From Chitinivibrionales bacterium (lineage in GTDB: Bacteria; Fibrobacterota; Chitinivibrionia; Chitinivibrionales; WJKA01): 39,135 nt of DNA. Positions 16,699 to 22,896 of the stretch are shown one piece after another. The position numbers and the translations under genes were made by a program. The stretch spans positions 1-39,135 of the forward strand of contig WJLZ01000100.1 of the NCBI GenBank assembly GCA_014728215.1, in the 5' to 3' direction. Every line of letters begins with the position of its first letter. The first letter of the stretch is position 1. Below the pieces are notes generated by a model. It ran no database searches. It had not been told where the DNA came from and saw only the letters and a list, made by a program, of their open reading frames with translations.

Positions 16699-16732
16699 CC
16701 GTTCAAAATTGATTGAAGTTAATTTTGAACGG
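16699..16732. promoter_or_regulatory. 12-bp perfect inverted repeat between divergent genes (operator candidate)
   Basis: CCGTTCAAAATT (16699-16710) and AATTTTGAACGG (16721-16732) are perfect reverse complements around a 10-base spacer. The site lies in the roughly 300-bp gap between the metal operon (minus) and the thioredoxin-fold gene (plus), 50 bp from the operon start. The centre-to-centre distance of half-sites is about two helical turns, as for a dimeric regulator. As RNA it would also form a hairpin, with no T-run. It does not match the Zur or Fur boxes I know. The rest of the gap is AT-rich, with nothing else recognisable apart from a tactcc-type repeat fragment at 16685-16700. Confidence 0.5.
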
Positions 16733-16947
16733 GTAATCTTTAAAAATATATTAATTGCTGCACAATCGAGAGAAAAGCCGAGTACCGATACCTGATATCA
16801 GACCTTTTGAGATTTCAAGGATCTTTTCACTAACCGCCTCATCAAAAAACAAAAAAGACAGAACATAACGGTTCATCATAAGCCTGAAGGCTGCCGATAT
16901 CGGTAACCGATATTTATATTCTTGCTTAAACCTAAAAGGAGCATACT

Positions 16948-17412
16948 ATGACTGTTTCTGTTATTGTCATCGGAACCGAGCCGCCCTGTCCACGATGCGC
17001 GCTGATGGGCTCTCTGGTCACCAAAGCGGCAGAGGAGAGTGGAATATCGGTTGCCCTCGATCATATCAGCTTTGACTCTCCCCGGGCACGGGAGATTGCC
17101 CAAAGAAAAAATCTCATTCCCGGCACGGCCAAACATGTCCTTACCAAAGTCGGAATCGAGGTAGGTATGCACGAGATCTATGCACTGATCGAAAATCCTC
17201 CCCCGACTTCACCCTATGCTTCGGAAGTTGACGGCATTGCGGCTCGATGGAGTCCGGAGCTGGATGAAGCGCTCAGGCCCTGCGAAAAAATTGCCGAATC
17301 GGTGGGCATCCTCATGACCCCGGTGCTTATCGTGGATGGTGAAATCAGGCATGCTGGAAGCGTTCCGGGCTTTCAGCGAATAAGAGAATACCTGCATGGT
17401 GCAAACTCGTAA
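16948..17412 (+). CDS. Thioredoxin-fold protein with CPRC active-site motif
   Basis: The 154-aa protein starts after aaaaggag. The redox motif is C14-P-R-C17 in EPPCPRCAL, after a first beta strand. The fold ends with MTPVLIVDGEIRHAGSVP, where P125 is the cis-proline and VDGE the typical hairpin seen in the short thioredoxin_3/MTH895 group. It is about twice as long as those 77-80-residue proteins because of a roughly 60-residue stretch between the N- and C-terminal halves. This stretch includes helices and one further Cys (C112). There is no signal peptide, so it is cytoplasmic. Possible roles are disulfide/thiol exchange or metal/thiol transfer. It is transcribed divergently from the metal operon. 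Confidence 0.75.
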   Translation: MTVSVIVIGTEPPCPRCALMGSLVTKAAEESGISVALDHISFDSPRAREIAQRKNLIPGTAKHVLTKVGIEVGMHEIYALIENPPPTSPYASEVDGIAARWSPELDEALRPCEKIAESVGILMTPVLIVDGEIRHAGSVPGFQRIREYLHGANS

Positions 17413-17521
17413 GGGGTACTTTTATCCTGTTGAGAATATTATCTTCCCCGAACCGGATATTATTTTCTTTTCCCTGTATAATCAGCTGTCCATAATCATA
17501 AACCCCGGGTAATTTCTTTTT

Positions 17522-18481
17522 ATGGAACACACAACTTTCGGCACTCCCCCCATTACCATTTCCCGTCTCTGCCTCGGCTGCTGGCAGGCCTCGGGATGGG
17601 CCACCTCTGATGATACCCGATTTATCCGGACAGTTGAACATGCCCTCGATCAGGGCGTCAATTTTCTCGATACCGCAGCGGCCTACGGCAACGGGCATTC
17701 CGAAGAGCTGGTTGCCAAGGCGATTAAAGGGAAACGGGACAAGGTGGTGATCGCCACGAAATTCACCCACACGATGAGCCGTCCGGATAAGATCAGGCGA
17801 AGTCTCGAACAATCGCTTCGGCTGCTCAACACCGATTATATTGATCTTTTTCAGCAGCACTGGCCGCCGAAAAATGTCCCCCTTGCCGACACAATCAATG
17901 AACTGATAAAGCTCAAGGATGAAGGGAAAATCCGGACGATCGGAGTCTCCAACTGGATGGAGCCGGAATGGGAGGAGTTTGACGGCGACCTGTCGGTTAT
18001 CGATTCGCTCCAGCCCTGCTATAGTCTTCTGTGGCGCTCGGTTGAAAAAAATATCCTTGCTTTATGCAAAAAGCATTCGATCGCGATATTCACCTACTCG
18101 CCCCTTGCCCAGGGGATTTTAGCAGGACGGTTCCGTTCGATCGATGACCGCCCGAAATCAAATGATCCTCGCGCCTATAACCGTCTGTTTGACAAGGACC
18201 GGTTCCCGCAAGTCCTCACCGTTGTCGACTGCCTCGAAGAGATCGCGACAAAACACAACAAATCCCTGAGCCAGACAGCTCTCAGATGGCTCCTCGACCG
18301 CGAGGGCGTTACTTCGGTCATTGCCGGCGCCTCCAGACCCGAACAGGTTGAAGAAAATTGCGGGACAGTGGGATGGTCACTCGACCCCGAAGACCGGGAG
18401 AAACTCGATACGGTCTCCCGGCCGCTGTCCGAAGATCTCAAACCGCACGATACTATTTTCGGGTGGCATTCGAGGGGATAG
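17522..18481 (+). CDS. Aldo/keto reductase
   Basis: This 319-aa (alpha/beta)8 NADPH-dependent reductase shows the catalytic tetrad: D50 (NFLDTA), Y55 (AAYGNG), K80 (IATKF) and H113 (FQQHWP). The C-terminal cofactor-binding region GVTSVIAGASRPEQVEEN is also present. It belongs to the broad bacterial group (YajO/YccK/general-stress-like) that reduces aldehydes and keto-sugars; the substrate is unknown. The ribosome site is weak (only a distant ccggg run), and no better start is seen. It lies 109 bp after the thioredoxin-fold gene. Its 3' end marks the boundary with the accessory region that follows. Confidence 0.92.
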   Translation: MEHTTFGTPPITISRLCLGCWQASGWATSDDTRFIRTVEHALDQGVNFLDTAAAYGNGHSEELVAKAIKGKRDKVVIATKFTHTMSRPDKIRRSLEQSLRLLNTDYIDLFQQHWPPKNVPLADTINELIKLKDEGKIRTIGVSNWMEPEWEEFDGDLSVIDSLQPCYSLLWRSVEKNILALCKKHSIAIFTYSPLAQGILAGRFRSIDDRPKSNDPRAYNRLFDKDRFPQVLTVVDCLEEIATKHNKSLSQTALRWLLDREGVTSVIAGASRPEQVEENCGTVGWSLDPEDREKLDTVSRPLSEDLKPHDTIFGWHSRG

Positions 18482-18876
18482 CGATTTTTGCAGAAAGCTT
18501 TCCTTCAGCCTGTTTTCTGCTGACAAGCGATTTTTGAAGATTTTGCTTTGATTTTACCAGTGCGATTTTTATATAAACTCCATGAATAATAACGGTGATT
18601 TCTAATTATTAGTAGTAGAAATGTGACGGTTCAAATGTACAGGGAATTTATGTTCATCCCTTAGAATGTATTCGGCAATTTGGGGCTACTAAAAGTTCCA
18701 ACAATGGGGCTACTCACTATGAGAAAATGTTTGCAATATGTAAATAACAATAAATTATAGTCGGCGGCAAAGAAAGGGTATGATTGGAGCTTGAAATAAG
18801 GTATTTTAAGAAGAGCGCCCCCAAGACACGCCCCGAGCTGGGGCTAAAGCATTAAATAACAAACAGTTAAGAGATT
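18482..18876. other. 395-bp non-coding boundary of the accessory island
   Basis: I see no gene here. Just after the reductase stop there is a 7-bp dyad (GCAGAAA...TTTCTGC, about 18490-18520) without a T-run, and AGCGATTTTTG occurs twice (near 18480 and 18524). A direct repeat is annotated separately at 18681-18714. Directly upstream of the methyltransferase, GCCCC (18830-18834) and GGGGC (18840-18844) enclose GAGCT. This compact dyad could be a self-repression operator, as known for some solitary methyltransferases, but nothing proves it. The methyltransferase ATG has only a weak aagag ribosome site. Confidence 0.4.
18681..18714. repeat. Direct repeat of TGGGGCTACT, possible IS-end remnant
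   Basis: TGGGGCTACT occurs at 18681-18690 and again at 18705-18714, 24 bp apart. Repeated GGCTACT-type blocks at 20-25 bp spacing are found at the termini of IS21-group elements, so this may be an orphan element end. No transposase gene of that group is in the window. Confidence 0.35.
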
Positions 18877-20103
18877 ATGGCAAAACAGAAAAAATATAAA
18901 ATTCCGGATCCGAAAGCCTTTTTCTGTAGGGAAGACGAGCAGGTTTATGGTCTAAGAAGCGAAGGTGATCTGCCCAAGCAAAAGCCGACCTTTAAACTGA
19001 TTGACTTGTTTTGCGGGGCGGGCGGCATGACCTTGGGCTTCACAGAAGCTTTGGGGCACCATTTTAAGCCGATTTGGGCAAATGACTTCAACAAGTATTG
19101 TGTAGATACATATAACGCAAATTTCGGGAACCACTGCCATGCCGGAGATATTGTAGATATTTTAGAAGATAAAACCGTAACAATCCCCAAGGCAGATGTT
19201 GTAATTGGAGGCCCTCCATGCCAAGGTTTCAGCCTCTTAAATCGGAACCGGGATAATGATCTCCGGCGGCAATTATGGCGGCCATATTTAGAAGTTGTTG
19301 AAAGAAGCGATGCGAAAGTCTTTGTGATAGAAAATGTTCCGCAATTGCTCGGAACTTTCGAACATGGCGAGATTGTCGGTATCGCGGAAAAACTTGGTTT
19401 CAAAGTTGATTCCGGCAAGATTTGTGCTGCGGATTATGGGGTTCCACAAACACGAATAAGGGCAATAATAATTGGCTCACGAGTTGGAGACCCATCATTT
19501 CTATTTCCTCCTCGCAGGACGCATTATAATCCTAATGGTAATGGCCACTATCAGAGCAAATTAGACTTTTCAGGAGGTACAGATTTCCTTCCGTCGCCGG
19601 CAAAATGGCAAACTGTCCGGGACGCTATATCCGATTTACCTCCTCCCACCGGGACAGACATCCGTGATGTTGCTCCGCCATTAGACCTTCATTTCGGCAG
19701 AACACCCACGCCGATGAGCATGAAAAGATATCGTTCAATTCCTAAGGAAGGTATGAATAGATTCGACCTTCAAAAACGAGCACCTGAATTAACTCCACAA
19801 TGCTGGATTCGAAAAAAATCGGGTGGGACCGACTTGTTCGGCAGATTATGGTGGAACAGGCCGGCTTTTACTATGAGGACTGAATTTTACAAACCGGAAA
19901 AGGGCCGATACTTACATCCGGAACAGCATAGACCGATAACGCATAGAGAAGCGGCACGATTTCAATCTTTTCCAGATCCTTTCGTTTTTATGGGAACCAA
20001 GATAGAGATTGCAAAGCAAATCGGCAATGCTGTCCCCCCCCTTATGGCAGCACGTATTGCCGATATTGTTTATGTTTTGCTTGCAAAAGGCTCAAAGGCT
20101 TAG
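18877..20103 (+). CDS. DNA (cytosine-5-)-methyltransferase
   Basis: This 408-aa C5-methyltransferase has all core motifs: I, DLFCGAGGMTLGF (43-55), binding S-adenosylmethionine; IV, GGPPCQGFS (111-119), with catalytic C115; VI, IENVP (151-155); VIII, QTRIRAIIIG (191-200); IX, REAARFQSFPD (357-367); and X, QIGNAVPP (381-388). The target-recognition region is about 205-345, and the recognised sequence cannot be read from it. An additional N-terminal segment of about 38 residues precedes motif I. No restriction endonuclease gene is adjacent. Instead a degenerate vsr follows after 6 bp, the arrangement typical of Dcm-like enzymes. It could be an orphan regulatory or protective methyltransferase, or the remnant of a restriction-modification system. 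Confidence 0.95.
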   Translation: MAKQKKYKIPDPKAFFCREDEQVYGLRSEGDLPKQKPTFKLIDLFCGAGGMTLGFTEALGHHFKPIWANDFNKYCVDTYNANFGNHCHAGDIVDILEDKTVTIPKADVVIGGPPCQGFSLLNRNRDNDLRRQLWRPYLEVVERSDAKVFVIENVPQLLGTFEHGEIVGIAEKLGFKVDSGKICAADYGVPQTRIRAIIIGSRVGDPSFLFPPRRTHYNPNGNGHYQSKLDFSGGTDFLPSPAKWQTVRDAISDLPPPTGTDIRDVAPPLDLHFGRTPTPMSMKRYRSIPKEGMNRFDLQKRAPELTPQCWIRKKSGGTDLFGRLWWNRPAFTMRTEFYKPEKGRYLHPEQHRPITHREAARFQSFPDPFVFMGTKIEIAKQIGNAVPPLMAARIADIVYVLLAKGSKA

Positions 20104-20109
20104 TCCGTT

Positions 20110-20234
20110 TTGGATAAGTTTGACAAAAACAAGCGAAGCCTGATAATGAGCCGCATAAAAGGCAAGGATACTAAACCGGAAGTATTTGTCAGGTCTATGG
20201 TGTAAGAGTTAAATACAAGAATATTGATCAGTGA
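20110..20234 (+). pseudogene. vsr: Very short patch repair endonuclease (vsr) remnant, frameshifted and truncated
   Basis: Six bases after the methyltransferase stop a TTG-initiated frame reads DKFDKNKRSLIMSRIKGKDT then KPEVFVRSMV and a TAA at 20203-20205. The MSRIKGKDTKPE block is the signature N-terminus of Vsr, the T:G mismatch nickase that repairs deaminated 5-methylcytosine. Overlapping in the +2 frame from 20196, YGVRVKYKN continues the Vsr-like sequence (family: GYRxRLHxK) before a TGA at 20232-20234. The gene is thus broken by a small deletion or frameshift and has lost the catalytic two thirds. The methyltransferase it served is intact. Confidence 0.85.
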
Positions 20235-20298
20235 ATCATAAATGCGCAATTATTTCACAAAAACAGGAATGAAGTTTACGATATACAATTATTCTGAT

Positions 20299-20381
20299 TA
20301 TAGAACGCCGATGACACCAATTTGGCCGATTATACTGATATTTTTAACTTTCTGATCAGCGTAATTAGCGTTCTATTTTGG
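20299..20381 (+). repeat. MITE-like repeat, copy A
   Basis: This is an 83-bp element with inverted termini ATAGAACGC (20300-20308) and GCGTTCTAT (20368-20376). Internally it carries further GAT/ATC-rich blocks (CCGATGAC, GGCCGATTAT, GATCAGCGTAATTA). A clearly related element in opposite orientation lies at 22006-22117. There is no coding capacity. It resembles the non-autonomous palindromic intergenic repeats that are abundant in some environmental bacteria. Confidence 0.7.
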
Positions 20382-20520
20382 AAAAGACTGAAAGCATTTT
20401 GCAACTCAAAAGTTTTTAAGCCGGGAAATACCGGAAAAATATCGTTTTGCACCCCCTTCCTTTAAATTGTAAACTTCACTTCGCCGGCAATAAAAAAATG
20501 AAATTTTTTCAAAAAAGTTC

Positions 20521-20549
20521 TTGCTTTTACATTTTGCATTTACTATTAT
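20521..20549 (+). promoter_or_regulatory. Sigma70-like promoter candidate for the orphan gene
   Basis: TTGCTT (20521-20526) and TATTAT (20544-20549) are separated by exactly 17 bp in an AT-rich setting. The next gene on the strand starts at 20859. Confidence 0.4.
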
Positions 20550-20755
20550 TTACATATTGAAATAAGGTTGATTTAGTGGAAGCCGTCAGGATTATAATCG
20601 AGTGGTGCTGTAGGAACACGGTTTTCTTCATGATTGACATCATATATACGCCCTTGTGGCGCGTATAGTTATTTTTACCGCAACTGGTGCAATTCTTAAT
20701 CAAACAGAACAAACAGTAATCATTTCAATCCAGTAGCGAAAAAGAATTGGGGTTT

Positions 20756-20821
20756 TGGAGTACTGGAGTATTGGGCTTTGTAACCCTATCACTCCGGTAT
20801 TCCACTATTCCATTACTCCAT
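20756..20821. repeat. Imperfect palindromic GGAGTA/TACTCC repeat
   Basis: GGAGTACTGGAGTATTGGG (20758-20776) is mirrored by CCACTATTCCATTACTCC (20802-20819), giving a long imperfect hairpin just before the orphan gene's ribosome site. A fragment of similar wording (GTACTCCACTACTCC) occurs at 16686-16700. It looks like a dispersed intergenic element of this genome. Confidence 0.5.
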
Positions 20822-20858
20822 CATTTCATATTATTTCTTTTCACAGAAAGGAGCCATT

Positions 20859-21626
20859 ATGGCTGTTTCAGAAGAGTTGAGGAATGAGATTGAGCAGGAA
20901 GCTGCTGCACTTTCGCCGGACAAGTACCGTCGGGCGGGCATGGGCATGAATAAGTTTATCGGCGAGTACAGTGCTTTACTCGCTCAGGCGGATGAAGACC
21001 GTGATGCTCTTGTTGCTTCGGGTTTTGACTGGTCGGTTATGGAGAAGTATCGTGGTTATCTGGAGATGTTGTCGATTGCTTATGGTGAACGGTTGGGTGT
21101 GACCCCCGATTCGCCGGAAAAGCGGTCGGAATTCGACCGGCTGCTTGCGCAGGCGGAAATGGACCGCCGTCGTCTTGCGGTTGTTGCGGGATATATAACC
21201 GAAAAAAGCGATGACGGCAGGGCATTGCAGAATTACCGGAATATTCAGAAGGGTGACGGAATTGTTGATACGCTTACCGACAATATCGGTTTTGTTTCGC
21301 TTATTAAGGATTTTCCGGAATATGCAGCGGAAATAAAACCCGGCGGTGTGGCAATTGATGAGTCGTATATGAATGATGCTGTTGCTCGTGCGGTTTCGCT
21401 TTTGAAACAAAAAGGCTATGTTGTTCAAAGTGGTGTACCGCAGAATGAAGCAGTCGACCGCAAGAACCGGCTTCTGACCTTATGTCTCAATGCCCAGTCG
21501 CATATCAAACAATTTGCAGCCGCGGCTTTTTTTGATATGCAGGATTATTATAACAGTAATTATGCAAGTTCATATTTCAGTGGGTCTAAAAACCAGATAA
21601 GTCAAGAAACGGCTGTTGCAGAGTAA
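20859..21626 (+). CDS. Orphan 255-aa protein of unknown function
   Basis: I do not recognise a family. The protein is hydrophilic and mostly helical, with no signal peptide, no membrane segment and a single Cys. Two stretches look related: FIGEYSALLAQADEDRDALVASGFD (about 33-57) and EFDRLLAQAEMDRRRLAVVAGYI (about 90-112). Both contain LLAQAxxDR followed by a hydrophobic helix, suggesting an internal duplication of a helical hairpin. The C-terminus (about 200-255) is rich in Gln, Asn, Ser and Tyr. Codon use favours T-ending codons (gtt, gct, ctt, tat) more than the neighbouring genes, hinting at recent acquisition. It is flanked by palindromic repeats, ends in a perfect 10-bp hairpin, and is followed by an iteron-like array. 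A DNA-binding or replication-related role is possible but not shown. Confidence 0.75.
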   Translation: MAVSEELRNEIEQEAAALSPDKYRRAGMGMNKFIGEYSALLAQADEDRDALVASGFDWSVMEKYRGYLEMLSIAYGERLGVTPDSPEKRSEFDRLLAQAEMDRRRLAVVAGYITEKSDDGRALQNYRNIQKGDGIVDTLTDNIGFVSLIKDFPEYAAEIKPGGVAIDESYMNDAVARAVSLLKQKGYVVQSGVPQNEAVDRKNRLLTLCLNAQSHIKQFAAAAFFDMQDYYNSNYASSYFSGSKNQISQETAVAE

Positions 21627-21633
21627 CAATAAT

Positions 21634-21658
21634 ACAGTGCCGGTTTTTCCGGCACTGT
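21634..21658 (+). terminator. Perfect 10-bp hairpin after the orphan gene
   Basis: ACAGTGCCGG (21634-21643) and CCGGCACTGT (21649-21658) form a perfect stem with a TTTTT loop, 8 bp after the stop codon. There is no T-run after the stem on either strand, so it may act as a weak or rho-assisted terminator, or as a 3' stabilising hairpin. Confidence 0.6.
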
Positions 21659-21792
21659 TAATCAAGCTGCAAAAACCTCTTACAACCCGCAACAATGCTC
21701 TTACACAATAAAAAAACGCCCTTTTTGATATTATTTGCCCTTTTCATAATTAAATTTTCCGCTGATTATTTCATTTTCAAACAAAAACATGC

Positions 21793-21926
21793 TTGTCAGA
21801 GCAATTTTTAATACTGCCAGAGATGTTTTTAATATTGTCAGAGCAATTTTTGATATTGTCAGAGCATGTTTTTCGTTGTCAGAGCACCTTCTCTTTCTGT
21901 CAGAGCGATATTTTTGTTGCCGGAGC
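21793..21926. repeat. Iteron-like array: seven TTGTCAGAGC units at 20-21 bp spacing
   Basis: Units begin at 21793, 21814, 21835, 21856, 21876, 21897 and 21917, giving steps of 21, 21, 21, 20, 21 and 20 bp. The consensus is (T/C)TGTCAGAGC, followed by a T-rich half (often AATTTTT). Units 1, 3, 4 and 5 are exact over the 10-bp core; the others differ by one to three bases. The constant step of about two helical turns puts every core on the same DNA face. The 20-bp steps break any reading frame, so the array is unlikely to be coding. Confidence 0.75.
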
Positions 21927-21950
21927 ATTGTTACTGTATGGATTTCGGAT

Positions 21951-21985
21951 TGCGGGTGGTTTTTGGGCAGACCACCACTACCGCA
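21951..21985. other. Bulged hairpin directly after the array
   Basis: TGCGG (21951-21955) and GTGGT (21956-21960) pair with ACCAC (21971-21975) and CCGCA (21981-21985). The pairing leaves a 10-base loop and a CACTA bulge. It could cap the array as a structural or protein-binding element. There is no T-run for termination. Confidence 0.45.
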
Positions 21986-22005
21986 TTCTTAAAACAACAG
22001 CCTTA

Positions 22006-22117
22006 TCCAAAATAGAACGCTGATTACGCCGATCCTGCCGATATTCGCCGGTCGGAAAAATAAAAATGCCGGAAAATCAGCGATAATCAGCCCCATTAGC
22101 GTCATCGGCGTTCTATA
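22006..22117 (-). repeat. MITE-like repeat, copy B (inverted relative to copy A)
   Basis: Read on the minus strand this 112-bp element begins TATAGAACGCCGATGACGC and ends GCGTTCTATTTTGGA, matching copy A (20299-20381) at both ends and through the GGCxGATTAT block. Its middle is about 30 bp longer. The terminal inverted repeat AATAGAACGC / GCGTTCTAT is also intact. The two copies bracket the orphan gene and the array. Confidence 0.72.
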
Positions 22118-22602
22118 CTTATGTAATCGGGAAATAATCCACTCCATTTTGCTGATTTTGTTTGATTCGTAAAGGGCTTTTAGTATATTTCTTTTAGTTG
22201 ACAATGATCACTTTTAATACCGCGCTCTGGTCCTGACCTGCTCCTCTGCTCAACCCTCATTCCAAAGCGCTCATAATGAAATAAAACTTCGGGATTGAAG
22301 GCCCTGTGTCCATTCATGCCGAAGTTTTTTGGAGGTTTTTTGGAAAATTTTGAACTTTAGGGAATTTCGATATTTACTAGTTGTTGCTGCAATAGCCGGC
22401 CAGCCCATTTTTTTGAATGAATTGTAGCCTTTGGAAGAGAAAGAGCGCGCGCAGAATTGCGAAAACATGGTAGCAAAAAATGATCTGGCCGGCAAAAGAC
22501 AAACAACGAGACTGTAGAAAAAGCCCATATATATTTAACTTTCTATTGTAAACAAAACTTTTTTTCCTTGTATTATTGCAATGTATAAGGAAAGGTGGAA
22601 TT
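22118..22602. other. Non-coding stretch before the truncated transposase
   Basis: I see no convincing gene. A 9-bp inverted repeat GCCGGCCAG (22395-22403) / CTGGCCGGC (22486-22494) spans 100 bp. The IS-end-like sequence at 22508-22526 is annotated separately. The 85-codon open frame on the minus strand (22271-22528) runs through the repeat and IS end, has no ribosome site and is judged non-coding. Confidence 0.4.
22508..22526 (+). mobile_element. Probable left terminus of an IS1182-type element
   Basis: GAGACTGTAGAAAAAGCCC lies 77 bp upstream of the transposase ATG. CTGTAGAAAAA-type ends are common at termini of IS5/IS1182-like elements. No matching right end (reverse complement) is found downstream, consistent with loss of the 3' part. 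Confidence 0.45.
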
Positions 22603-22896
22603 ATGGCACACTATAAGGATTATTCATACGAGCAAACGAAGATGGTGGCGATATCATATGATCGGCAGGTTCTTCCCGGGACATTCGAGCATACGCTGAG
22701 TGATGTAATTGATTCCCTGGACATGTCTGTATTCGATGATCGGTACCGGAACGATGAAACCGGAGGGCCGGCATATGATCCAGGGATACTGTTAAAAATT
22801 ATTCTTTTTGCGTATTCCAAAGGGATTATTTATTCCCGCCGAATAGCACAGCTCTGCAATGAAAATGTTGCTTATTTACAAAACAAATATCTATGA
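22603..22896 (+). pseudogene. IS1182-family transposase, N-terminal fragment
   Basis: From the ATG at 22603 (ribosome site aaggtgg) the 97-residue frame reads MAHYKDYSYEQTKMVAISYD and continues through the DUF772-type domain. Recognisable pieces are LPGTFEHTL, FDDRYRNDETGGPAYDPGIL, LLKIILFAYSKGI and SRRIAQLCNENV. After ENV, where full-length transposases continue into the catalytic core, it switches to AYLQNKYL and stops. The catalytic DDE domain is absent, so the element cannot move by itself. The break coincides with the 3' end of the convergent radical SAM gene (6-bp overlap), suggesting a deletion joined the two. Confidence 0.85.

Larger units (their letters stand above)
20382..20858. other. 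Non-coding leader region upstream of the orphan 255-aa gene
   Basis: There is no gene. The region is AT-rich, with a promoter candidate at 20521-20549. A dyad TATACGC (20645-20651) / GCGTATA (20661-20667) lies in the predicted transcript, and a palindromic repeat is at 20756-20821. An excellent ribosome site (aaaggag) precedes the ATG at 20859. If the promoter is used, the transcript leader would be about 300 nt, long enough for a structured regulatory RNA; no known riboswitch class was recognised. Confidence 0.45.

Noticed and set aside
16699-16732. Zur or Fur box
   Set aside because: The dyad is perfect, but its bases do not resemble the Zur or Fur consensus I know; I keep only a generic operator call.
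20527-20712. 61-codon minus-strand frame as a gene
   Set aside because: It lies across the promoter candidate and hairpin, has no ribosome site and is low in sequence complexity.
18877-21626. Restriction-modification system with the 255-aa protein as endonuclease
   Set aside because: The 255-aa protein has no PD-(D/E)XK, HNH or GIY-YIG motif and lies 750 bp away behind its own promoter and repeats.
21793-21926. CRISPR array
   Set aside because: The core repeat is only 10 bp, unit length is 20-21 bp, the spacers are T-rich and alike rather than unique, and no cas gene is nearby.
21731-21992. Small proteins encoded by the repeat array on either strand
   Set aside because: Peptides show 7-residue repeats only because the unit is 21 bp; the 20-bp steps shift the frame, and no ribosome site precedes any start.
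22271-22528. 85-codon minus-strand frame upstream of the transposase
   Set aside because: It crosses the IS end and a 9-bp inverted repeat, has no ribosome site, and has no recognisable domain.
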